Below the pieces are notes generated by a model. That model ran no database searches. It saw nothing but the letters and a program-made list of their open reading frames with translations, and was not told the origin of the DNA. Below are positions 6,459 through 12,947 of a stretch of DNA of 17,260 nt, piece by piece. The position numbers and the translations under genes were made by a program. The first letter of the stretch is position 1; each line of letters opens with the position of its first letter. Source of the stretch: JAGORM01 sp964406795. Lineage in GTDB: Bacteria; Patescibacteriota; Microgenomatia; Levybacterales; GWA1-39-11. The stretch lies in NCBI GenBank assembly GCA_964406795.1, contig CAYOTA010000020.1, forward strand, positions 1 through 17,260, given 5' to 3'.

Positions 6459-8648
6459 TTAGGAGATTTTCCGTCCGTAGCGTTCTTTAGAAACACGGAT
6501 AATGTCCGCCCTATTATCATTCTTAAGTGACGGCAATGGAAGAGTTATTGCAGGAAACGGACCGGATGTCATACTGTCAATTGATAACTTAACAACTGTT
6601 TCAAATTTTCCAAGAGACACTAAATCATTTTCAGAATAAATCTCAGCATATTCTTTGGTCAGTGTATATGCGTCATGTGCGCCTACAACAAATGAAATTA
6701 TCGTTCCTGCATTTCCAAATATTGCACGCTGAATCTCTTCTTCTAGTTGGTCTGAATATTGGTTTGCAAGTGTGAGGGATAATCTATATTTCCTGGCTTC
6801 TGATAAAATTTTAATAAATGAGCTTGTTGCAAAATTTTGAAATTCGTCAACGTAGAGAAAAAAGTCCCGCCTATCCTCTTCTTTTATAAAGGCTCTATTC
6901 ATGGCAGCTAACTGAATTTGAGTGATTATCATGGCTCCCAGTAAGGCCGCGTTGTCCTCACCTAATTTTCCTTGGGACAAATTAAGAATTAATATTTTCC
7001 CATCATCCATTATTTCCTGTAAGTTAATTGTGCTGGTTGGACTGCCAATAATATTTCTAATCATTTTTGAGGATACAAATTGTCCGATCTTGTTTTGAAT
7101 CGGCATAACAGCTTCTGTTCGCATCTTATCTGACATTTTTGCAAACTCATTTTCCCAGAAATTTCGAAGTACCGGATCCTGGACCTGAGCTACTATCTTG
7201 GCTCTGTATGCATCGTCTGACAATAACCGCAGCGCATCCATAAGAGTCCCCTGCTCTACGTCCAAAAGCGTCAAGATAACATTACGCAAAATATACTCAA
7301 GCCGCGGCCCCCAACTCTCACCATAAATTTTGTGAAAGATTGACACAATTCCTGACGAAATTAAATCTTTGTGCTGCTTATTGTGAATTTCCAAAACATT
7401 TAATGCAAACGGACGCTCCGTATCAAACGGCTCCAAATATACCACATCATTTAAGCGCCGCTTTGGAATATAGTCTAAAATAATTTCTGATAAATCCCCG
7501 TGCGGATCAATAATTCCAATTCCTCTCCCCTTTCTAATATCATCAATTGCCATGTTAGCAATAAGTGTAGATTTACCCGCACCGGTTTTTCCAATCGCAT
7601 AAATGTGCTTACGCCTATCAGCATCCTTAATTCCAAAAATTGTTTCTTTGTTTTTAAACTCAGTTTTTGCAAAAAAATTAAGATGCTGTTTATCTTCGTC
7701 TGTCATGTTGGTAATAACCGGCAAATTTTCAGGCGCCTCACCCAGCAGTGTTTTACCCCATGAAATATTTTTGAGTCCCCCAAGTAAAATTCCCGGTGGA
7801 TGCCATAATGTTGCTAGTTCTTGGGCATTTAAAACTTGCTGACGCTTTTCAAAAAGACCAGTTTTTCGCGTTTTAATACGCTCAAGAAGCAGTTTTTTGC
7901 GAATCCTGGGCTTTTTCAGGGCAAACTGATTTCCTTCCCCCAAAGAAAATGTTCCAAATGTTCCGGCCAAATTAGATAGTTCATTTTTCGCCTCTTGCAA
8001 TGTATCAGCTCCCACAATTAACCTTACAACCGCCTTTCCACCTTGAAATGCAGCTTTTTGCATCATTAAAAGTTTTTGGGGATTTTGAGCATATCTGGCT
8101 TTATCAGCCGGGTCCGTTGCAGATCCCGGAGCATCCATAATCATATGCCCTGCTTGCTTTACCGCATTACTTTGCCATGCAAATGTGGCTGGAGTTACTA
8201 AAATCTGAACTGCCATCTGCACGTTTTCAGACTGCTTTCCCAAAAATCCAAGCGTTGCGGATAATGGATCTACATCCTCAAAGTCCGCATATGTTTTAAT
8301 GGGCAGATACGGATACGAATTTAACACCATCTGGCCATATGCTACGTGTTTTGACTTTAACACCTCTACCATAGGGTCTGTAGTTTTTATAATTCTTGAC
8401 TTAGGAAACGATGATGAGATAACACTGCTCACAACCGTTTCTTTGTTTTCCGGTGCAGTTACATAAAAAGAAACTGTTTGATTTATTAAAAATAATTCAA
8501 ACGCATATGGTTCAGGCTTTATATATGTGCGCTTCCATAAAGGAATATACGCATGAGGCAAAATGCTTGAGAAAATCTGGGTGGCTGCCTGGATGGGAGT
8601 TTCATCATCCTTGGGATTTTTAACCATGAGATGAACAAATTGTGACAT
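6459..8648 (-). CDS. Conjugation-type coupling ATPase (HerA/VirD4/TraG-like)
   Basis: The 729-aa protein is an AAA-like DNA-pumping ATPase. Walker A is GKTGAGKS at 353-360 within HIYAIGKTGAGKSTL, followed by IIDPHGD as in VirB4/VirD4/HerA-type enzymes. Walker B is FFLYVDEFQNF with Asp601-Glu602. A downstream segment (LANQYSDQL, FGNAGTIISFVVGAHDA) matches the TraM-recognition/VirD4 C-terminal part. About 340 N-terminal residues form a divergent mixed alpha/beta region; I see no transmembrane helices, unlike classical VirD4. Homologues are widespread in Patescibacteria, where they are annotated as type IV secretion or DUF87 ATPases. No relaxase, VirB4 or pilin gene is in the window, so the role (DNA export, uptake or pilus-linked) is open. 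Start ATG 8648 is 6 nt after a perfect TATAAT. Confidence 0.88.
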   Translation of the reverse strand: MSQFVHLMVKNPKDDETPIQAATQIFSSILPHAYIPLWKRTYIKPEPYAFELFLINQTVSFYVTAPENKETVVSSVISSSFPKSRIIKTTDPMVEVLKSKHVAYGQMVLNSYPYLPIKTYADFEDVDPLSATLGFLGKQSENVQMAVQILVTPATFAWQSNAVKQAGHMIMDAPGSATDPADKARYAQNPQKLLMMQKAAFQGGKAVVRLIVGADTLQEAKNELSNLAGTFGTFSLGEGNQFALKKPRIRKKLLLERIKTRKTGLFEKRQQVLNAQELATLWHPPGILLGGLKNISWGKTLLGEAPENLPVITNMTDEDKQHLNFFAKTEFKNKETIFGIKDADRRKHIYAIGKTGAGKSTLIANMAIDDIRKGRGIGIIDPHGDLSEIILDYIPKRRLNDVVYLEPFDTERPFALNVLEIHNKQHKDLISSGIVSIFHKIYGESWGPRLEYILRNVILTLLDVEQGTLMDALRLLSDDAYRAKIVAQVQDPVLRNFWENEFAKMSDKMRTEAVMPIQNKIGQFVSSKMIRNIIGSPTSTINLQEIMDDGKILILNLSQGKLGEDNAALLGAMIITQIQLAAMNRAFIKEEDRRDFFLYVDEFQNFATSSFIKILSEARKYRLSLTLANQYSDQLEEEIQRAIFGNAGTIISFVVGAHDAYTLTKEYAEIYSENDLVSLGKFETVVKLSIDSMTSGPFPAITLPLPSLKNDNRADIIRVSKERYGRKIS

Positions 8649-8654
8649 GCAAAT

Positions 8655-8684
8655 ATTATATAGGTATTTGCTCTAAGCAAGCAA
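8655..8684 (-). promoter_or_regulatory. Leaderless promoter of the coupling ATPase
   Basis: On the minus strand TTGCTT (8684-8679) and a perfect TATAAT (8660-8655) are 18 nt apart. Only 6 nt separate the -10 box from the ATG at 8648, so transcription should start at the start codon. There is no Shine-Dalgarno site. Confidence 0.65.
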
Positions 8685-8732
8685 CAAAGAGTCCCCTGAC
8701 TCTTGTGTAATTTCTTAAAATAAACCTAGAGT

Positions 8733-8761
8733 TTGAATTTTTCTTACAAATTTGGTATATT
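8733..8761 (+). promoter_or_regulatory. Leaderless promoter of the 480-aa protein
   Basis: TTGAAT (8733-8738) lies 17 nt before an extended -10 (TGG then TATATT, 8756-8761). Six bases follow before the ATG at 8768. The promoter is divergent from the one at 8655-8684, and the 119-base gap holds little else. Confidence 0.65.
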
Positions 8762-8767
8762 TCCCGG

Positions 8768-10210
8768 ATGACCACAGAATCAAGGCGCCAACCAACTCCC
8801 CCACAACCTGGCGAACAAATAAGACTGCCTGAGCCTTTTGGTGCTCCGAAAAACTCTTTTGCTGACTTTATAGCCTCTCCCTCCGCACAGGCCTATATTG
8901 ATGCAACCCGCGAATTACAAGGGGAGATTGCTGCATGGCTGAAATCAGAGGAAGCTCTACAATTGGAAGAGACAATTCTTGATACCTTGAGGCCAATCAC
9001 ATCTCATGTGGACATAAAGGAATTACACACAAAAGCAAAACAGATACTTTCACTCATGACTTATGGTTCTATAACCGAAGGTCTATTTAGAAAAACGTCA
9101 GCTTATTTGGATTCTGTAGCACCAGCACAAAAGACTGACTTAATTAATAAGCTTGATTCTGAAGATGATAAAGATAGTGATACAGAGACCATAAACTCAC
9201 TGAAAGAAGAACATAAGCTAACAACGTCAAATACACTAGATAGCTACAGACAATATATAAGAAACCATTTTTATGATAAAGATATTGTTGCATTCTTGAC
9301 TAACAGTGGTAAGACAGTGGATCATGCAAAACCACTATTAGACCTTTTAGCAAAGGATGCATTTGCTTTAAATGGTATACTCGCTGATCATACATCTAGG
9401 GAACGGGAACAGGCAAATCAGTTAAATGAGCGACAATTAGAAATATATATAAATAGAATTAGGGATGAAATAAAACGGGATCCCGTCTGGTCATTAATTT
9501 CGGTAGGCCTCAAATCAGCAGGACTAAATCCACATGAAATTCCCACAAATTTGATCGTCACAACAATAATGGAAAATAGAACTCTTGTCCCTGAACGCTT
9601 TGTTGTTGAATACAGACAATCTACTCAAGCACTTATAATTGATACTGTTAATAAAATTAAGACAGCTCTTGAGCCCTATAAAATAAAACCCTTCACCATA
9701 GACTTAGTAAATCCATCATCCGTTCAAAAAGGCAAACGCATTCCCAAGCAACAAACACAAGTGGTTCGCATAGAACCGTTAGTAGCATTGCCTGAAAAAG
9801 AAATGGCTGAGCCCTACGCACTTACTCTTTATAAACAAGGGACTGATCTACAACCTATGAATATACAAGCTTTAACAGAACATATTCAGGATGTTGCTAG
9901 TAAATTTGCCAAGGGAGACATAAGAATGGTTTCTGACATTCAGGCAATGGTTGATAGTCTTGCAACTACTCCGTATGGACCAGGAACTAAACGCCTAACA
10001 GGAAAAGAATTAAAAATAAGGATACAAGGGAAAGATCTAGCATTAAGAAGATTTGATCCCGGTAATACGGAACGTAATTTAAAACTGCAGCATGAGTTTT
10101 CTAAAAGAATCAGAATTGCCTATATAGTAATTCCCCAAGAAAACATAGTCGTACTAGATGCAATTCTAGGTCACGATGATTTTGATATGAAATACTCTGA
10201 TAAAAAATGA
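8768..10210 (+). CDS. Uncharacterised 480-aa protein with RelE/ParE-like C-terminus
   Basis: I do not recognise the full-length family. The N-terminus (1-30) is Pro/Gln-rich. The middle is predicted mainly helical, with a charged stretch (EDDKDSDTETINSLKEEHK) and long amphipathic helices. About residues 408-480 form a distinct beta-rich domain with the order LKIRIQGKDLALRRFDP, KRIRIAYIVIPQENIVVLDA, ILGHDDFDM. That resembles the central sheet and HxxDF tail of RelE/ParE/YoeB-type RNase toxins; the similarity is judged by eye. There is no signal peptide or transmembrane helix, so it is probably cytoplasmic. It is divergent from the coupling ATPase and is followed by a bidirectional terminator. 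No separate antitoxin gene is adjacent. Confidence 0.6.
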   Translation: MTTESRRQPTPPQPGEQIRLPEPFGAPKNSFADFIASPSAQAYIDATRELQGEIAAWLKSEEALQLEETILDTLRPITSHVDIKELHTKAKQILSLMTYGSITEGLFRKTSAYLDSVAPAQKTDLINKLDSEDDKDSDTETINSLKEEHKLTTSNTLDSYRQYIRNHFYDKDIVAFLTNSGKTVDHAKPLLDLLAKDAFALNGILADHTSREREQANQLNERQLEIYINRIRDEIKRDPVWSLISVGLKSAGLNPHEIPTNLIVTTIMENRTLVPERFVVEYRQSTQALIIDTVNKIKTALEPYKIKPFTIDLVNPSSVQKGKRIPKQQTQVVRIEPLVALPEKEMAEPYALTLYKQGTDLQPMNIQALTEHIQDVASKFAKGDIRMVSDIQAMVDSLATTPYGPGTKRLTGKELKIRIQGKDLALRRFDPGNTERNLKLQHEFSKRIRIAYIVIPQENIVVLDAILGHDDFDMKYSDKK

Positions 10211-10252
10211 AAACGGCCTCCGCAGGGTCAATGCCCCTAGAGGCCCGTTTTC
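10209..10252. terminator. Bidirectional intrinsic terminator
   Basis: Bases 10209-10220 pair with 10240-10252 (one bulged base). The AAAA side gives a T-run on either strand, and an inner AGGG/CCCT pairing strengthens the hairpin. It overlaps the stop codon of the plus-strand 480-aa gene and lies just after the stop of the convergent secreted-protein gene, so it can end both transcripts. Confidence 0.85.
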
Positions 10253-10275
10253 AAAAACTAAGCAGTACTTACAAA

Positions 10276-10869
10276 TTACTCAAGTACGTTTGTACCACCT
10301 TCAACTACTACGTCTACTGTTGATTTAGCATCTTTCGTCTCAACTTCAACAGTTCCTTTATTTCCAGTACCATTTGCCTTATTGTCTCCAGTTTCAGCGC
10401 CTGAGCCTACACCAGTTTTAACTGCAGCAATGTTTCCTTGGCCAACAAGTGTTAGATCAAGTGATTTTTGAACTACGGTATTCTTTGATTTTTTACCGTT
10501 ATCCTTAATCTTAACGTCAGTTGCTCCTTCTGCGCATCCGCAAGAAAGGGTTGCAGTGTTAGAGCCTCCTCCAACCAATACTGTAACCTTGGAAGTTGCA
10601 TTTCCCGTCTTTATACTCACATCTCCCATGTTGTCGTTTGCCTTGTTTCCCCCAGTGGACGCAGAAGAGTTAACAACCGTGTTAACTGTTTGAGCGTTTC
10701 CTTGCAAAACTGCGGTTACGTTTGCCTGTTTAACAATTACTTTGTTTTCTGACTTCTTCAAATTTCCTGAAATTGTTATATTTGTAGAAGCAAAAGCAGC
10801 ATTAGATAACACACCGCTTAAAATTACAGCAGAAGCAGAAGCGGCAGCAATTTTATTTTTAATATTCAT
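10276..10869 (-). CDS. Secreted two-repeat surface/fibre-like protein
   Basis: The protein is 197 aa with a clear signal peptide (IKNKIAAASASAVILSG) and likely cleavage after AFA (Ala27). The mature part is low-complexity, rich in Gly, Asn, Thr, Val and Lys, and has two homologous halves (about 33-108 and 121-196). Each runs KKS-x-N-x-V, then V-x-QGN, then TG-x-NKAN, a short beta segment, and a V-x-VxGG-x-N end. The halves are separated by a Cys-Gly-Cys (110-112), its only cysteines. The QGN-x-A pattern recalls amyloid or beta-solenoid subunits such as curlins, but this is analogy. No LPxTG-type tail or second membrane helix is present. The start is ATG 10869, because GGAGG lies 8 nt upstream; a GTG at 10878 is part of that site. 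A SipW-like peptidase and a sortase lie upstream in the same orientation. Confidence 0.8.
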   Translation of the reverse strand: MNIKNKIAAASASAVILSGVLSNAAFASTNITISGNLKKSENKVIVKQANVTAVLQGNAQTVNTVVNSSASTGGNKANDNMGDVSIKTGNATSKVTVLVGGGSNTATLSCGCAEGATDVKIKDNGKKSKNTVVQKSLDLTLVGQGNIAAVKTGVGSGAETGDNKANGTGNKGTVEVETKDAKSTVDVVVEGGTNVLE

Positions 10870-10877
10870 ATAATTCA

Positions 10878-10882
10878 CCTCC
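10878..10882 (-). promoter_or_regulatory. Strong Shine-Dalgarno site for the secreted protein
   Basis: AAAGGAGGTG occupies 10885-10876 on the minus strand, with its GGAGG core 8 nt before ATG 10869. It contrasts with the leaderless starts around it and suggests high expression. Confidence 0.85.
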
Positions 10883-11047
10883 TTTCAAAAAAAACACAAA
10901 AAATTAAATGTTTTTGCCATGAGAATAATCTGAGATATGTTTGCAAATCTTGCTTCCGTGGGCGGTCAGCTGCCTATCGGAGTTTGTTTTATATCCGTAC
11001 CATTGTAGTTTTCCTATCAATAGTATAATTCTTGGTCTTTAAGTGAT
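10883..11047 (-). promoter_or_regulatory. Structured 5' leader of the secreted-protein gene
   Basis: This gap between the signal peptidase stop and the secreted-protein start holds a TATACT -10 candidate (11027-11022, no clear -35), which would give a leader of about 145 nt. The leader contains a short GC-rich hairpin (GGCAG/CCGCC with loop CTGA, around 10961-10974) and a GCAA/TTGC mini-hairpin. I could not match it to a known riboswitch class. It may simply be a stabilising leader, or the gene may also be read through from the signal peptidase gene. Confidence 0.35.
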
Positions 11048-11569
11048 CTACTTATGTAACTCCGTTTTCACAAACATATCAAAACTTCTGTAAATTCGCG
11101 CCCTGGTAATTCTTAGAATTTTAAAACTAACAAGCATCCCAGTAATCACGGCAAGCCCCACTATTACGTTTGGAGATTTTAGAAACAAAATAACATTTCC
11201 AATATGTGGGATAGTTAGAAATGTTTTTCCAATAACTTGATTTATTACAATTACCTCTGAGTCACTAAGACTATTTGCATCCCCACGCGTTATATACCCT
11301 TGCCCCTCAACCTGTGCAATTCTGTGAGTAACTCTACTCCCATTGGGTTTTGAAAAAGTAATAATGTCGCCTTTTTTGTACTCTAATTCAGATTTTACAT
11401 AAGTCATACTGCCTTGAGGAATTGCAGGACTCATGCTTCCTGTTAAAACTACAAACGAACGAAAGTTGGATAGTATCTGTATTAAAGTTAAAGCCAAGAC
11501 AAGAAATAAGGAAACACAAATAAATGAAGAAACAAAAGACTTTGGGCAGATTGTCATTTTATTACACAT
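11048..11569 (-). CDS. Signal peptidase I, ER/SipW type
   Basis: This S26-family signal peptidase has an N-terminal transmembrane helix (about 14-34), the nucleophile Ser45 in VLTGSMSPAIPQGS and the box KKGDIITF. His82 sits in RVTHRI where the usual bacterial enzyme has Lys, and the acidic box RGDANSLSD contains Asp97 and Asp103. A C-terminal transmembrane helix (VIVGLAVITGMLVSFKIL) follows. The Ser-His pair marks the archaeal/eukaryotic-like SipW/SEC11 subtype, which in Bacillus processes the biofilm fibre protein TasA. It lies between the sortase and the secreted repeat protein, all on the minus strand, making the latter its likely substrate (inference). Start ATG 11569 or the ATG 12 bases downstream (11557) are both possible. 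Confidence 0.88.
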   Translation of the reverse strand: MCNKMTICPKSFVSSFICVSLFLVLALTLIQILSNFRSFVVLTGSMSPAIPQGSMTYVKSELEYKKGDIITFSKPNGSRVTHRIAQVEGQGYITRGDANSLSDSEVIVINQVIGKTFLTIPHIGNVILFLKSPNVIVGLAVITGMLVSFKILRITRARIYRSFDMFVKTELHK

Positions 11570-11593
11570 AGCGTATTACCATGAGATGTAAAA

Positions 11594-11624
11594 ACTATAC
11601 CAGACGGTAAGCTTGACGGGTCAA
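11594..11624 (-). promoter_or_regulatory. Candidate promoter of the signal peptidase gene
   Basis: TTGACC (11624-11619) and TATAGT (11599-11594) are 19 nt apart on the minus strand, with an extended TGG before the -10. Transcription would begin near 11587, leaving a leader of about 18 nt without an obvious Shine-Dalgarno site. Confidence 0.4.
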
Positions 11625-11724
11625 TACAAAAAAGTACACAAAACTATACTTAAAATGTATCACTAAAAATTCATACAATTGAGGCACAATAATTAAATTT
11701 GGATTAGTAAATCAGGCAAAAAAA

Positions 11725-11775
11725 TTACGAGTTTTTAGGCTTTGCGAAAAGGGCGCTGACGTTCTTTCTGCAAAA
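11725..11775 (-). pseudogene. Duplicated sortase C-terminal tail after the stop codon
   Basis: Read through the sortase TAG (11778-11776) in the same frame, 16 further codons end at TAA (11727-11725) and give ...SALFAKPKNS. The sortase itself ends ...LLVFAKPVNN. The two tails share FAKP-x-N at both protein and base level, which looks like a tandem duplication of the gene's 3' end, or the scar of a second copy. It is probably not translated. Confidence 0.45.
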
Positions 11776-12492
11776 CTAATTGTTTACAGGTTTTGCAAAG
11801 ACGAGCAATCTCTTCCACGCGGTTCCCGGAGGCCAGCATGTTTGTAAAATAATACGTTCTCCCTGCCCTATATTTGCTGCTAAATACTCTACTTCTGACG
11901 GGTCTACAATTTTTTTGTCATAAACTGAATAATTATAGCGCTTATTATCAAAAAACACTGATATCTCATCATCTATATTCAAATCTTTTAATAAATAAAA
12001 TACTGCGTTATAGCGCCCTATGTCCCAAAAATTATCTGCAGAATGCGCAAATAAATATGTAGTTCCTCCTAGTCCAGGAAGGGCTGAACCTTTTGCATGA
12101 GCAACGCTAGTTTTTAAAACATCCAAATATTCTTCTTCATTTGAAGGGTCTACATTGGCTGTGACTCTTTCATTAGCCCCAATTTTGGGAATAACTACTG
12201 AAAATGTTGTATCAACCGGAATAATTTCTTGCTCTTTTTTCTGCGACAGTACATCGCCAAATAAACTTTCAGAAACAGGCTTCTGCTTTTTTGTATCATT
12301 GATCTCTTTAATCTCTTCAGCGTTTTTTGAAGTAAGCGCATAAGAAACGCCCCTGAACAGAGATACTCGGAAACGCACTTCGTAAAATATTGCTGGTCCA
12401 AAAGTTGCAATAAATCCAAACACCATAAAAAGAATTAGAAAATTCCCCAACGTACGCAAAATAAGAAACTTGGCAATCTGTTTTTTCCCCAT
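11776..12492 (-). CDS. Sortase (membrane-anchored transpeptidase)
   Basis: Sortases cleave surface proteins at LPxTG-like motifs and attach or polymerise them. The 238-aa protein has an N-terminal transmembrane helix (about 12-36, GNFLILFMVFGFIATFGPAI). After a linker, the sortase beta-barrel starts at FSVVIPKIGA. The triad is intact: His150 in TYLFAHSADNF, Cys219 in IILQTCWPPGT and Arg228 in WKRLLV. The TxTC-like LQTC and its size resemble class D/E-type enzymes more than SrtA; the class is not certain. The start is ATG 12492, 6 nt after a perfect TATAAT. Immediately upstream is a frameshifted sorting-signal peptide (12529-12715), its best local substrate candidate. The secreted repeat protein downstream has no sorting signal. 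Confidence 0.9.
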   Translation of the reverse strand: MGKKQIAKFLILRTLGNFLILFMVFGFIATFGPAIFYEVRFRVSLFRGVSYALTSKNAEEIKEINDTKKQKPVSESLFGDVLSQKKEQEIIPVDTTFSVVIPKIGANERVTANVDPSNEEEYLDVLKTSVAHAKGSALPGLGGTTYLFAHSADNFWDIGRYNAVFYLLKDLNIDDEISVFFDNKRYNYSVYDKKIVDPSEVEYLAANIGQGERIILQTCWPPGTAWKRLLVFAKPVNN

Positions 12493-12498
12493 ATTTGT

Positions 12499-12527
12499 AT
12501 TATAGAGGATTTTAAACTTCTAAGGAA
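12499..12527 (-). promoter_or_regulatory. Leaderless promoter of the sortase gene
   Basis: A perfect TATAAT (12504-12499, minus strand) lies 6 nt before ATG 12492, so the message would start at the AUG. Only a weak -35 (TTCCTT, 12527-12522) is visible at 17 nt. The -10 sits between the end of the sorting-signal remnant and the sortase start. Confidence 0.55.
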
Positions 12528-12528
12528 A

Positions 12529-12715
12529 TTACTTGGCCTTTTTGAAGCTGAAGGAAAGAATGATAATACCTATGGAAAATACAATCACACTAAGGATGAG
12601 TACTGATATCCGCCAGATTTCCATTAACCCATTAGCTGTTGGAAAGTGCTACCGGCTCTGAACTTTTTTTCTTTGTAGCTGTAATTGCAAACATAAAAAC
12701 CCTAAAATACTGCAT
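12529..12715 (-). pseudogene. Frameshifted sortase-substrate tail (LPTANG sorting signal)
   Basis: Two short minus-strand frames join here. The first (12715-12632) reads MQYFRVFMFAITATKKKSSE then PVALSNS-stop. The second (12529-12624 from its own ATG, open from 12655) reads HFPTANGLMEIW followed by a strong hydrophobic segment (RISVLILSVIVFSIGIIILS) and FSFKKAK-stop. Removing one T from the TTT run (bases 12643-12645 on the plus strand) fuses them as ...SSEPVA-LPTANG-LMEIW..., then the hydrophobic stretch and KKAK. That is the layout of a cell-wall sorting signal (LPxT-like motif, membrane span, basic tail). Without the shift the second frame could still make a 31-aa membrane peptide. Its place directly upstream of the sortase supports a real link. 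It may be a decayed gene end, a sequencing or assembly error, or a slippage site. Confidence 0.55.
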
Positions 12716-12773
12716 ACATCATTGCGATAACAATTCCCTTCCTTTTATATAATTCCCTTTTAGATTTTTTTAT

Positions 12774-12788
12774 GCGAGCAACGCTCGT
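12774..12788. repeat. Small palindrome CGAGC-AAC-GCTCG
   Basis: A 5-bp GC stem (plus an outer G-T pair) with a 3-base loop lies in the 149-base stretch between the sorting-signal remnant and tRNA-Arg, where I see no supportable gene. A T-run precedes it on the plus strand, which is the wrong side for a plus-strand terminator; for minus-strand transcription it is followed by an A-run, not T. Its role is unclear. Confidence 0.35.
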
Positions 12789-12863
12789 CTAGCCGTACTT
12801 TTGTGTTTACCTCATCTATGAATCTAACATATGAAATTGAAGGACATAAGCCCATGGTATATG

Positions 12864-12935
12864 CGTCCCCGATTGGAATCGAACCAACATCGGGCCCTTA
12901 GGACGGGTCTGTTCTATCCTTTGAACTACGGGGAC
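12864..12935 (-). tRNA. tRNA-Arg (CCT)
   Basis: The 72-base cloverleaf folds with acceptor GTCCCCG/CGGGGAC, D-stem GTTC/GAAC, anticodon loop GTCCTAA (anticodon CCT, codon AGG), T-arm GTTGG-TTCGATT-CCAAT and discriminator G. One A-C mismatch sits at 28-42 of the anticodon stem. The CCA end is not encoded. It lies 12 bases after the HTH/LAGLIDADG-like gene on the same strand and may be co-transcribed with it. Confidence 0.93.
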
Positions 12936-12947
12936 AACTTATGTATT

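Noticed and set aside
8768..10210. Recoded UGA (code 25)
   Set aside because: TGA ends this gene at the point where a terminator hairpin begins, and no gene in the window needs in-frame TGA.
10870..10878. GTG start at 10878 for the secreted protein
   Set aside because: The GTG is part of the AAAGGAGGTG ribosome binding site; ATG 10869 is ideally spaced.
10940..11010. Possible c-di-GMP-I type riboswitch (ACTCCGATAGGCAGC on the minus strand)
   Set aside because: A short stretch resembles the 3' part of the GEMM element, but the conserved 5' half and tetraloop receptor are not present.
12774..12788. Palindrome as an intrinsic terminator for the tRNA-Arg transcript
   Set aside because: On the minus strand it is followed by an A-run, not a T-run.
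12760..12855. 31-codon minus-strand frame (MGLCPSISYVRF...)
   Set aside because: It has no promoter or ribosome binding site, runs through the small palindrome, and its residues resemble no protein.
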